From an uncultured Oscillospiraceae bacterium (GTDB lineage: Bacteria > Bacillota > Clostridia > Oscillospirales > Acutalibacteraceae), in assembly GCA_900549055.1 (NCBI GenBank), contig URNB01000008.1:1-40309 (forward strand): a stretch of DNA of 40,309 bases, read 5' to 3'. Under the pieces are notes generated by a model. It was not told the origin of the DNA and made no database searches. It worked only from the letters and a program-made list of their open reading frames with translations. The position numbers and the translations under genes are program-made. Positions 16,542-23,397 of the stretch are shown here, piece after piece; within the stretch, counting starts at the first letter, position 1, and every line of letters starts with the position of its first letter.

Positions 16542-16564
16542 GTATAAGTATAGGAGGAAATTTA

Positions 16565-16861
16565 ATGGAAGAAATAACCGTAGTAATACCCGTGAATTTT
16601 ACCGACGCCGGGCGGCTGTTCGGGCTTTTTGAAATACGCAACGCTGTAGAGGCAGTGCTTATCTGCGTGCCGACGGCGGCGGTACTTATGCGAATACTGC
16701 CGTTCGGTATCTTAATGCGGATAGGTATAGTCAGCGCCGTATCCGTAATAATCGGCGGCTTTGCGCTTATAGGCATCGGGGATATGAGCCTTTTGGAATT
16801 TTTAAAGCAATATATCCGCTTTAAACGGCAGGCGAAAATTTTAACATATAAGGGGGTGTAA
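16565..16861 (+). CDS. VirB3-like / PrgI-like T4SS membrane protein
   Basis: A 98-residue protein with an N-terminal 'VVIPVNFTDAGRLFGLFEIRNAVE' segment, two adjacent membrane helices (about 28-45 and 48-68), and a basic C-terminus ('YIRFKRQAKILTYKGV'). This is the architecture of VirB3/PrgI-type proteins, encoded directly upstream of VirB4 in most T4SS, as here (three-base gap). The ATG at 16565 has TAGGAGG 10 bases upstream; longer forms starting at 16460 would overlap the mntA promoter. Confidence 0.72.
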   Translation: MEEITVVIPVNFTDAGRLFGLFEIRNAVEAVLICVPTAAVLMRILPFGILMRIGIVSAVSVIIGGFALIGIGDMSLLEFLKQYIRFKRQAKILTYKGV

Positions 16862-16864
16862 AAA

Positions 16865-19255
16865 ATGAATCTTAAAAATATTCTGTTCGGAAACGGAGAT
16901 AAAAATACGGAGGACGGCACGGAAAGGTTAGTGCCCGTAAAGGAAATATACGGCGGAGTGATTGCGCTTAAAAACGGTAAATTCATGACCGTGTTAGAGG
17001 TGCTGCCGCTTAATTTTTACTTAAAATCCGAGCTTGAGCAGAAGAATATTATATCCGGCTTTGCGGCGTTTCTTAAAACAGCGCCGGATGAGCTGCAAAT
17101 AATTGTAGAAACCCGACCCGCGGATATATCCGCGTTTTGCGAAAGGCTTGAAAGCTATTATAATTCAGAGAAAAACACTAACTGCCGCCAAATGATATTC
17201 GAGGACGCGCAGCTGGTAAACTTTATTGCCGAAACCGAAGGCTTATCCCGCCGCTTTTATATTGTCTTACCGTATACAGGTCAATCCTCCGAAATTTCTG
17301 ATGTTGCAAGCGAAATGTATGATGTTATAAACACCGCAAGACAATATCTTGAAACCTGCGGACTTGAAACCGTAAGGCATAGCAATGAAGATGAATTTTT
17401 AATAAACCTTTTAAGGAATTATTTCCGTCCGTTTTCTGCGGCAGCGGAAGCTCCGGACACGGCTTTGCCGGAAGCCTTAACGCCCGACAGCGCCGACTGT
17501 ACCGACAGCGGATATATCTGTATTGAGGGTGAATACCGCTCGTACCTGTATATTTCGGGCGGAGGTTACCCCACTACTGCGGGGCTTGCCTGGGGCGCGC
17601 CGTTTGTCGAGGCGGGAGACGGGATAAATATCTCATTTGTTCTGAAAAAGGAAAGCCGAGATAAAATTTTACCAAAGATAGGCAACACGGCAATGTTTAA
17701 CCGTTCGCGCCTTAAAGATGTGGGCGATACAAGACAGGACTTTGAACAGCTTGACGACGCGGTGGAATCGGGGCTGTATATGAAGTCGCAAATAAACCGC
17801 GAGGGTGAAGACTTTTACTATTTAAGCACCGTAATAACGGTTACCGCCGATTCACCCGAAAGCCTTAAAAAGCGCGAAAAGGATATTTTAAACCTTTGCG
17901 GGGCTAACGGTTTTTCATGCCGAAAAGCCTACTATATGCAGGATAAAGCCTTTCTGTCCTCTTTGCCGTTACTACAGACCGACACGGATATTTTTAATAA
18001 ATCCAAACGGAATATTTTAACCTCGTCCGCGGCGGCGCTCTTTCCGTTTTCGTCCTTTGAGATGTGCGATGAAAAAGGAATATTTTACGGGCTTAATCTG
18101 CATAACAGCTCGCCCGTAATAATAGACCACTATGATACCTCCCGTTACAGCAACGGAAATATGGCGGTGTTCGGAATGTCGGGCGCGGGTAAGACTTTCC
18201 TTTTACTGCTGCTTGCAATGAGACTGCGAATGCAGGGCGTAAGGGTATATATAATAGCGCCCGAAAAGGGCTTTGAATACCGCAATGCCTGCGAAGCAAT
18301 AGGCGGGAAATTTGTGTCAATCGGCGCGGGTTCTTCCGACTGCATTAACCTTATGGAGATACGAAGAACAACATTGGATATAGATTCGGAAATGCAGGGT
18401 AATAGGGATAACGGCTCTGTGTTACTCGATAAAATCCAAAGTATACATATCTTTTTCGATTTATTATATCCCGCCATTACGCCGGACGAAAAATATCTTT
18501 TGGACAGGGCTATACTTAACTGCTATAAGTCTTTCGGCATAACGAGGGATAACCGCAGTCTTACGGATAAAAACGGCAGACTTAAAAAAATGCCATGTTT
18601 TGCAGATCTTATTCCCTTTATGGAGAAGTTTACGGAGCTTAAAGCAGTAACAATGGCGCTTAAACGCTTGGTTGAGGGTTCGGCGTCGGGGCTTGGCGGA
18701 CAGACGAATATAGATTTAAAGGCGCCGTTTATAGTGCTGGATACCTCGCGTTTAAGTAAGGAGTTTACCGCGCTCGGCACATTTATAGCGACCGAGTTTG
18801 TACGGGACCGAATATCTGTATCGCGGGTCAATAAAAAGGCGGTAATACTTGACGAGGCTTGGAAAATAGCCGGAGAAAACGGAAACGAGCAGGCGGCGGA
18901 TTTTGTAATTAACCTTATTAAAACGGTGCGCGGCTATGGGGCTATATTTGTTTCGGCAACACAGAATATTGTGGATTACTTTGCGCTGAACGACGGCAAA
19001 TTCGGAGACGCGCTGCTCGGCAACAGCAGACTGAAACTGCTGTTACAGCTTGAAGAAACCGAGGCGGTCAAATTGCAGGAAAAGCTTATGCTTACCGAAA
19101 GCGAAACGGCGGAGGTTATCCGCGCAGGCAGAGGCGAGGGGCTTTTATGCGCGGGAAGAAACCGTATAGCGGTGGAGATACGTTCGTCGGACACCGAGTT
19201 TGACCTCATAACCACCGACCGAGAAAGCCTTGCGAAAAGAGTAAAAAGCGATTAA
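16865..19255 (+). CDS. virB4: VirB4/TraE-type T4SS ATPase
   Basis: A 796-residue ATPase. The N-terminal half is the VirB4/CagE-type domain, and the C-terminal half a RecA-like motor with Walker A GMSGAGKT (437-444), Walker B VILDEAW (Asp 663, Glu 664), and the later 'SATQNIVDYF' sensor. VirB4 energises T4SS assembly and substrate transfer at the cytoplasmic membrane and is the hallmark gene of conjugation systems. It directly follows the VirB3-like gene, with GGGGG upstream of the ATG. Confidence 0.93.
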   Translation: MNLKNILFGNGDKNTEDGTERLVPVKEIYGGVIALKNGKFMTVLEVLPLNFYLKSELEQKNIISGFAAFLKTAPDELQIIVETRPADISAFCERLESYYNSEKNTNCRQMIFEDAQLVNFIAETEGLSRRFYIVLPYTGQSSEISDVASEMYDVINTARQYLETCGLETVRHSNEDEFLINLLRNYFRPFSAAAEAPDTALPEALTPDSADCTDSGYICIEGEYRSYLYISGGGYPTTAGLAWGAPFVEAGDGINISFVLKKESRDKILPKIGNTAMFNRSRLKDVGDTRQDFEQLDDAVESGLYMKSQINREGEDFYYLSTVITVTADSPESLKKREKDILNLCGANGFSCRKAYYMQDKAFLSSLPLLQTDTDIFNKSKRNILTSSAAALFPFSSFEMCDEKGIFYGLNLHNSSPVIIDHYDTSRYSNGNMAVFGMSGAGKTFLLLLLAMRLRMQGVRVYIIAPEKGFEYRNACEAIGGKFVSIGAGSSDCINLMEIRRTTLDIDSEMQGNRDNGSVLLDKIQSIHIFFDLLYPAITPDEKYLLDRAILNCYKSFGITRDNRSLTDKNGRLKKMPCFADLIPFMEKFTELKAVTMALKRLVEGSASGLGGQTNIDLKAPFIVLDTSRLSKEFTALGTFIATEFVRDRISVSRVNKKAVILDEAWKIAGENGNEQAADFVINLIKTVRGYGAIFVSATQNIVDYFALNDGKFGDALLGNSRLKLLLQLEETEAVKLQEKLMLTESETAEVIRAGRGEGLLCAGRNRIAVEIRSSDTEFDLITTDRESLAKRVKSD

Positions 19256-19285
19256 ATGAAAACAATAAAACGGGAGGAATAGAAA

Positions 19286-19393
19286 ATGGTAGTTATATGT
19301 TTTGTGTGCGGAGCAATGTTCGGCGGATTGGTCGGCACTGTAACTATGTGTTTGGTGCAGGTTGGGAAAGAAAATAAAAAAGACCCGCACTAA
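19286..19393 (+). CDS. DUF3789 small membrane protein
   Basis: A 35-residue protein (MVVICFVCGAMFGGLVGTV..., ending KKDPH). It matches the DUF3789 pattern of a single Gly-rich helix with 'MCLVQV' and a short basic tail, seen in conjugative elements of Firmicutes. GGGAGG lies 8-9 bases upstream of the ATG. It is too short for many gene callers. The minus-strand terminator of the following antisense module overlaps its last codons, and a degenerate copy of its 3' end occurs at about 20008-20050. Confidence 0.75.
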   Translation: MVVICFVCGAMFGGLVGTVTMCLVQVGKENKKDPH

Positions 19394-19403
19394 AGCGGGT
19401 CAA
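19374..19403 (-). terminator. Terminator of antisense DUF4160/DUF2442 module 2, nested in the DUF3789 gene end
   Basis: A perfect 7-bp GC-rich stem (GACCCGC 19382-19388 with GCGGGTC 19395-19401) with a T-run on the minus strand only (TTTTTTATTTTC). Confidence 0.72.
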
Positions 19404-19427
19404 TCGGGTGTCAGATGTTAAATAGGC

Positions 19428-19661
19428 TTACTGTGCTGTTTCGTAAAGCTCGTGGGGCGCAATGTCCTGACCGTCAGCCCATTCAATGCCGCGCCCTCCG
19501 TTTGTTATGTGTACGGTCTTAAAATATTCGGTATCTTTAAGAAGACCGTACCATGAGCCGGATATATAGGGCAGAGCGTTAAATATTTTCGTTTCATTCG
19601 TATCGTATTTAAGCTCTAAACGGTAATTGGGCAAGGGTTTAACGCTTAATATTTTAGGCAT
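19428..19661 (-). CDS. DUF2442 domain protein (module 2)
   Basis: A 77-residue member of DUF2442 ('YRLELKYDTNETKIFNALPYI', 'GRGIEWADGQDIAPHELYE'). It is the downstream gene of a second antisense DUF4160/DUF2442 pair. It is clearly divergent from the copy at 4256-4522, so this is not a recent duplication within the element; cross-neutralisation is uncertain. Confidence 0.82.
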   Translation of the reverse strand: MPKILSVKPLPNYRLELKYDTNETKIFNALPYISGSWYGLLKDTEYFKTVHITNGGRGIEWADGQDIAPHELYETAQ

Positions 19662-19672
19662 AGAACCACTCC

Positions 19673-19945
19673 TTATTTCAGCGGATCAATACGGAAATAT
19701 TTTTCTCCGCGGGATAATAGCTGCCAGTTGGCTTGTAATTCTTCTTTGTGAATGTCTGTCCATACTTCAAGCATTTTCAGCTTGTTTTTGGGGAATTTTG
19801 AATTAGGCTCCAAAACCTCTCCGTCGAGAGATAGTACAATTTCCTCTCCGGAATATTCTGCGTGAATATGCGGAGTATTATGCTTACCGCCTTTTTCGTT
19901 ATACATATAAACAATTATACCGTAGAACATAGATAGTGTAGGCAT
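19673..19945 (-). CDS. DUF4160 domain protein (module 2)
   Basis: A 90-residue DUF4160 protein (MPTLSMFYGIIVYMY, 'TPHIHAEYSGEEIVLSLDGEV', 'ANWQLLSRGEKYFRIDPLK'). The ATG at 19945 aligns with the paralogue start and has GGAG 10 bases upstream; a GTG at 19966 would add seven residues across the ribosome site. The pair has a consensus promoter and a terminator of its own. Confidence 0.82.
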   Translation of the reverse strand: MPTLSMFYGIIVYMYNEKGGKHNTPHIHAEYSGEEIVLSLDGEVLEPNSKFPKNKLKMLEVWTDIHKEELQANWQLLSRGEKYFRIDPLK

Positions 19946-19970
19946 TATGTTATCAGCTCCGTTCACTTAT

Positions 19971-19998
19971 ATTATATCACACCTGATTTCAAAGTCAA
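19971..19998 (-). promoter_or_regulatory. Promoter of DUF4160/DUF2442 module 2
   Basis: Minus-strand TTGACT (19998-19993), a 16-base spacer and a perfect TATAAT (19976-19971), 26 bases upstream of the DUF4160 start. Confidence 0.7.
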
Positions 19999-20007
19999 TA
20001 TTAACAC

Positions 20008-20050
20008 ATTGAGTTTGGTGCAGGTGAGGGGGAATAAAAAGACTCATCCC
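20008..20050 (+). pseudogene. Remnant copy of the DUF3789 3' end
   Basis: The stretch containing GTTTGGTGCAGGT and then AATAAAAAGAC-CC-GC parallels the DUF3789 gene end at 19349-19388; the frame reads LVQV...NKK..H in both. The two copies flank antisense module 2, as an imperfect direct repeat of about 40 bases. Confidence 0.5.
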
Positions 20051-20068
20051 GCTTGGAATAAGTCTTTT
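20037..20068. terminator. Bidirectional terminator downstream of the RelB/RelE module
   Basis: AAAAGACT (20037-20044) pairs with AGTCTTTT (20061-20068) around a partly paired interior with a GCTT loop. T-runs exist in both directions (TTTTT on minus, CTTTTG on plus). Confidence 0.6.
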
Positions 20069-20075
20069 GAAATAA

Positions 20076-20387
20076 TTAAAACAATTCGTCAAAATCTCTG
20101 CCGCCGTAAATAATTCTTAATATCTTTACAGATAAGCTTTTTTCGTCAACCGAGTAAAAGGTTATGAATTTTCCGGTATTTAAGGTGCGAATCTTTATTT
20201 TGAGCTTTATATTTTCATCTACCGGAAAACGCGCCGGCATGGTTTTGAGCAACTCAATATTTTTCATTATTTTGCGTATGAGATTTTGAGCCGTATGTAC
20301 CTCTTTGAGTGTATATGCTATATACTCAAAGATTTCGGTTAAATCGTTTTGTGCTGAATCGGAATAAAGAACAGTGTAATTTTTCAT
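20076..20387 (-). CDS. RelE/ParE superfamily toxin
   Basis: A 103-residue RelE/ParE-fold protein: 'YTVLYSDSAQNDLTEIFEYIAYTL' (first strand and helices) and 'VKILRIIYGGRDFDELF' (closing strands, with the Arg typical of the family). RelE members cut mRNA at the ribosome, while ParE members inhibit gyrase; the sequence does not decide which. The start overlaps the antitoxin stop by four bases (ATGA), the canonical antitoxin-then-toxin order. Confidence 0.87.
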   Translation of the reverse strand: MKNYTVLYSDSAQNDLTEIFEYIAYTLKEVHTAQNLIRKIMKNIELLKTMPARFPVDENIKLKIKIRTLNTGKFITFYSVDEKSLSVKILRIIYGGRDFDELF

Positions 20388-20689
20388 ATTCCGTAAGCCT
20401 TTCGGAATTTATCTGAAAGATCTTCGGAGGTAGTGTAATTTCCGTTCTCAAAATCCGCAATACCGCGGTTCAGCTCCTCGTTTAACTGAGCGTCGGACAG
20501 CGCGCCTAATGCGGCCGGCTTTTTTGCGGGGAGCTTCATTTCAAACGGAATACCGCGCTGTAAAACAACCTGTTTTAAAAACAGCCCGATTGCGTTTGAC
20601 ATAGGAATACCGAGTTCATTGAGAACCTGCTCGGCCTGTTCCTTTATATCCGGTTCAACTCTTGCAAATACACTTGATGTTTTTGACAT
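20384..20689 (-). CDS. RelB/DinJ-family antitoxin
   Basis: A 101-residue protein with a ribbon-helix-helix N-terminus in the RelB/DinJ pattern ('SSVFARVEPDIKEQAEQVLNELGIPMSNAIGLFLKQVV') and an acidic toxin-binding C-terminus. The ATG at 20689 has GGAGG upstream; longer reading (to 20737) would run through the promoter. Likely binds its own promoter, where a short inverted repeat overlaps the -35. Confidence 0.87.
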   Translation of the reverse strand: MSKTSSVFARVEPDIKEQAEQVLNELGIPMSNAIGLFLKQVVLQRGIPFEMKLPAKKPAALGALSDAQLNEELNRGIADFENGNYTTSEDLSDKFRKAYGI

Positions 20690-20708
20690 ACATATCGCCT
20701 CCGAATAT

Positions 20709-20737
20709 ATTATATGCGATTGTATTGCAAAATGCAA
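20709..20737 (-). promoter_or_regulatory. RelB/RelE promoter with candidate operator
   Basis: Minus-strand TTGCAT (20737-20732), a 17-base spacer and TATAAT (20714-20709). The inverted repeat TTGCA-AAA-TGCAA (20725-20737) overlaps the -35 and could be the RelB operator. Confidence 0.62.
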
Positions 20738-20779
20738 GCTATACTTAATATAATTTGAATTATGATAATCGAAATTATA

Positions 20780-20908
20780 TTAAAGTTCAATTTCCGATTC
20801 CGGTATACATTCAGACAAAGGCGGGTGTTTTCCGGCTATTATTTCATCCTTAACGCGCTTATCTGATGATAAATACTCGGTTTCGCTGATTTTGTTTTCA
20901 GATTTCAT
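20780..20908 (-). CDS. Small third protein of the Phd/RelE operon
   Basis: A 42-residue acidic protein (MKSENKISETEYLSSDKRVK..., ending SECIPESEIEL), nine bases after the RelE-type toxin stop and in the same direction. AGGA precedes its ATG. 'SETEYL...' and '..PLSEC..E' recall the C-terminal tail of Phd/YefM-type antitoxins, so it could be a detached antitoxin tail or a modulator; this is inference. No terminator hairpin follows before the RelB promoter. Confidence 0.5.
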   Translation of the reverse strand: MKSENKISETEYLSSDKRVKDEIIAGKHPPLSECIPESEIEL

Positions 20909-20916
20909 AAATCCTA

Positions 20917-21228
20917 TTAAAGAATTGCCTTCCAATCACGCCGATTATATAGAATACGCAAAATATGTACGGTTTTTGTGCTTTTATCGGGGATATAGAA
21001 AGCGACGTAATTTTCTATTGCTATACAGCGTACACCCATTGATTTATACGGATTTTCCTCAAGCAAAGCGAATCTGAAAGGCATTGTTTCAAGAGAAAGT
21101 ATATCCTTTTTAAGCGAACGGTATATCCGTACGGCAATTTCCGGCTCGTGAAGCTTGTTGCAAATATATTCGAATATATCCGTTAAATCATTTTCGGCTA
21201 ATTCTTCAAATACAATATTATACTTCAT
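20917..21228 (-). CDS. RelE/ParE superfamily toxin (second)
   Basis: A 103-residue RelE/ParE-fold protein: 'YNIVFEELAENDLTDIFEYICNKL' and 'VHILRILYNRRDWKAIL'. It resembles the toxin at 20076-20387 in layout but not in detail. The ATG at 21228 overlaps the antitoxin end by 11 bases and has AAAGGAA upstream; the longer form starting at 21258 would overlap the antitoxin further. Confidence 0.86.
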   Translation of the reverse strand: MKYNIVFEELAENDLTDIFEYICNKLHEPEIAVRIYRSLKKDILSLETMPFRFALLEENPYKSMGVRCIAIENYVAFYIPDKSTKTVHILRILYNRRDWKAIL

Positions 21229-21490
21229 TAAACCCAAATTCCTTTTCAAGCTTTTCAAATACTTCGCTTGCCGGGCGATGCTTATTTGCTTTCATCTGAG
21301 CAATTCCTGCATCCAGCAATTTATGAAGCTCGGCTTGACCGCAAAGCCTTTCATATGCTTCGTTGGAAAGGACGACTAAATCTCCGGTTCCGTTTTTGGT
21401 TATGAAAACCGGTTCGTTGTAGCGGTTGCAGAAGTCGGATATTTCATTGTAATTGTTTCTGAGATCGGAACTAGGTCTGATTGACGGCAT
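21218..21490 (-). CDS. Phd/YefM-family antitoxin
   Basis: A 90-residue protein of the Phd/YefM pattern ('IRPSSDLRNNYNEISDFCNRYNEPVFITKNGTGDLVVLSNEAYERL'), which binds DNA with the N-terminal half and the toxin with the C-terminal half. GAGGTGAT precedes the ATG at 21490. Upstream is a consensus promoter whose spacer holds a near-perfect palindrome. Confidence 0.87.
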   Translation of the reverse strand: MPSIRPSSDLRNNYNEISDFCNRYNEPVFITKNGTGDLVVLSNEAYERLCGQAELHKLLDAGIAQMKANKHRPASEVFEKLEKEFGFNEV

Positions 21491-21519
21491 ATTTATCACC
21501 TCATAATTATTATACACAT

Positions 21520-21548
21520 ATTATATCAAAATATTGATATATAGTCAA
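21520..21548 (-). promoter_or_regulatory. Phd/RelE promoter with a palindromic operator in the spacer
   Basis: Minus-strand TTGACT (21548-21543), a 17-base spacer and TATAAT (21525-21520). The palindrome ATATCAA-AATA-TTGATAT (21524-21541) fills the space between -35 and -10, an ideal site for autorepression. The plus-strand ribosome site of the next gene (21549-21554) abuts the -35. Confidence 0.72.
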
Positions 21549-21563
21549 GAAAGGATTTTTAAA

Positions 21564-22208
21564 TTGTCTACAAATTTTCAATTATTAAAAGAAATGAAAA
21601 AGCGGGTTTTGGCAAGCGGGGCTTGCGTGGATTCGCTAATAGGCGTGCCGCCGGAGAGCGAACGCTTTAATAATCTGCTGGAGGTAGCATTACAACAACA
21701 GGAAATGGCGTGTGTTGAAATGCGCCGGCTTTACTGGCAGTTAAAAAGCAAGGAAGAAACAAGCACGGAAATTAAGCCCGGCAAAGCAAAGGAAATATAC
21801 GGAGAAATATCCGTAACGCCCGAAGGGTGGGTACATATAAAGCTGAACGCCCTGCTGCCCCATTGCAGAGTAACTGGAGGCACGCAGTATGTGACCGACA
21901 GTATTTTAAGGCTTTTAAATTCTGCGGAGTTCGACGGAATAAAGCTGCCGTTTTTCAATAAAGCGTATCTCGGAATAATAGAGTTCTGCCCGCGGGATTG
22001 CAGCGATGTTTTCGACCACGACAACAAGGGCTTTAAGGCGGTGCAGAATGTTTTGAAGGGCAGGCTTTTCCCGGATGACGACCGCTTTGAAATGTCCCTC
22101 GGATTATTTACCGAGCAGCGGAAAGAGAGCGCCTGCCATATCTTTGTACTGCCTGACGATGAAGCCGGAATCTTTACGGATATGCGCCTTTCGCACGAAT
22201 TGGTATAG
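21564..22208 (+). CDS. Conjugation-region protein of unknown function (DUF6100-like)
   Basis: A 214-residue soluble protein. The N-terminus (1-65) is helical and likely coiled; the middle has 'GEISVTPEGWVHIKLNALLPHCR', which I associate with DUF6100 proteins of clostridial elements (from memory, unconfirmed). The TTG at 21564 has AAAGGA 9 bases upstream; a longer frame from 21534 would run through the promoter of the antisense operon. It resumes the plus-strand transfer programme after the TA island. Confidence 0.55.
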   Translation: MSTNFQLLKEMKKRVLASGACVDSLIGVPPESERFNNLLEVALQQQEMACVEMRRLYWQLKSKEETSTEIKPGKAKEIYGEISVTPEGWVHIKLNALLPHCRVTGGTQYVTDSILRLLNSAEFDGIKLPFFNKAYLGIIEFCPRDCSDVFDHDNKGFKAVQNVLKGRLFPDDDRFEMSLGLFTEQRKESACHIFVLPDDEAGIFTDMRLSHELV

Positions 22209-22359
22209 TGCGCAAGCTCAAAAAAATCGGCAAATTTCAGGCTTTTGATTTTAAAAAAAAGTGCACAATACCAAACTGCGCATAAACAGGGAGTTTTCGG
22301 GATAAAATCAGACCTTTTTAAAAGACAAATGTTACACGGGTATGGGAGGTAGTGCGCTT
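22209..22359 (+). other. Intergenic region upstream of the winged-helix/VirD4 genes, candidate cis site
   Basis: About 150 bases without a gene. TTGGTAT (22200-22206) and ATACCAA (22268-22274) are inverted copies; each is accompanied by the palindrome TGCGCA (22209-22214 and 22277-22282), and GTGCAC lies at 22261-22266. No clear promoter or terminator. Just upstream of a coupling-protein gene, such repeats could be an accessory or oriT-like site, but there is no relaxase nearby to support it. Confidence 0.25.
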
Positions 22360-23397
22360 GTGTTATACACCAATGCAGAAATTGAGCTTTTGAAATTATG
22401 TGCCTGGTGTAGAGACCTACCCGCTGGAAGCACATTTTTAAACAAAGAAAATTTAAGGGCTTTGACAGCTGCGGGGCAGTTAAGAATAAGCCGTAACGGT
22501 CAGAGCGTCCGTATAACGGAATCGGGTAAACATACACTTGATAATCTCGGCTTGCATTTTGATTATGACAGCAAAAGCCGCGGAATGGGAAACTATCTTA
22601 TTCGCAGATTAAACACCGCTAACCTGATGTTATTCTTCTTCGGCGGTAAAACGGATGTATTTTGCAGCTCCGTTCCCGACCGAAACAGTCCGCTTTCATT
22701 TTTGCCGTCCTTTGCTTTAAGGCGTGAAAAGAATAAGAATCCATTAGGCACGGCACGCTTTAACGGAATGTTATATACCAAAAACACCGCCCGCGCCGTG
22801 TACTACATAACCGAGGAAAACGACGGCTTGTACCCCGAAGCCGAGCGCAATACCTTTACAATGAACATTTTAACAGGCGGCAGAAAAAGCGCCGCGGCAT
22901 TTACGGGAGATAAATGCCTTGAAAAAATAATCGAATATTCCGCGCGCAAGACCACAAATTCAAGAGCGCTGCCGGTATTAAGCGCTGTCCGCCGGCTCGA
23001 TTGCCCGGTTACATTTTTTCCTTTGTCACAGGCGGGCGCCAGGCAGATGCGTATAATATCCGTCCGCGATCACCGAAGGATCATAGCCGAAAGCATTTTA
23101 AAGGCAAAATACAAACCGCCCGAAAAGAATTATTACGACGCGGCGGAAAAAATCTTAATAGGCATAGATATGGATATACCGCGGGTGGAAACGGCGGCGG
23201 AGTACGGGGTGCATATCTTTTTGCTTGACTGGCAGGTAAACGCGGTAAAGGAAATATTAAGAGGCAAAAGAGCTGTTTTACACCCTTTAACCACCGAAAC
23301 CGCCGAGGAAATGCTGCGGCTGCCGTCCGAGCTGTATGTTAAGGAAACAAAGCCGTATATAACCGAGAAAGGAGAGTTTTTAAGTGCGCCTGTCTAA
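22360..23397 (+). CDS. Winged-helix, replication-relaxation-like protein
   Basis: A 345-residue protein with an N-terminal helix-turn-helix or winged-helix segment ('LYTNAEIELLKLCAWCRDLPAG...LRALTAAGQLRISRNGQSVRITESG', about 1-65) and a longer C-terminal domain without clear motifs. Similar proteins occur directly upstream of virD4 in clostridial elements, and the layout recalls the replication-relaxation family needed for plasmid processing. The GTG at 22360 is favoured because GGGAGG at 22344-22349 is well spaced; the ATG at 22342 overlaps that site. It overlaps virD4 by 14 bases. Confidence 0.5.
   Translation: MLYTNAEIELLKLCAWCRDLPAGSTFLNKENLRALTAAGQLRISRNGQSVRITESGKHTLDNLGLHFDYDSKSRGMGNYLIRRLNTANLMLFFFGGKTDVFCSSVPDRNSPLSFLPSFALRREKNKNPLGTARFNGMLYTKNTARAVYYITEENDGLYPEAERNTFTMNILTGGRKSAAAFTGDKCLEKIIEYSARKTTNSRALPVLSAVRRLDCPVTFFPLSQAGARQMRIISVRDHRRIIAESILKAKYKPPEKNYYDAAEKILIGIDMDIPRVETAAEYGVHIFLLDWQVNAVKEILRGKRAVLHPLTTETAEEMLRLPSELYVKETKPYITEKGEFLSAPV

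Noticed and set aside
21731..22537. 268-codon minus-strand frame across the DUF6100-like gene and the following gap
   Set aside because: No ribosome site or recognisable domain; it is the antisense of a supported gene for most of its length.
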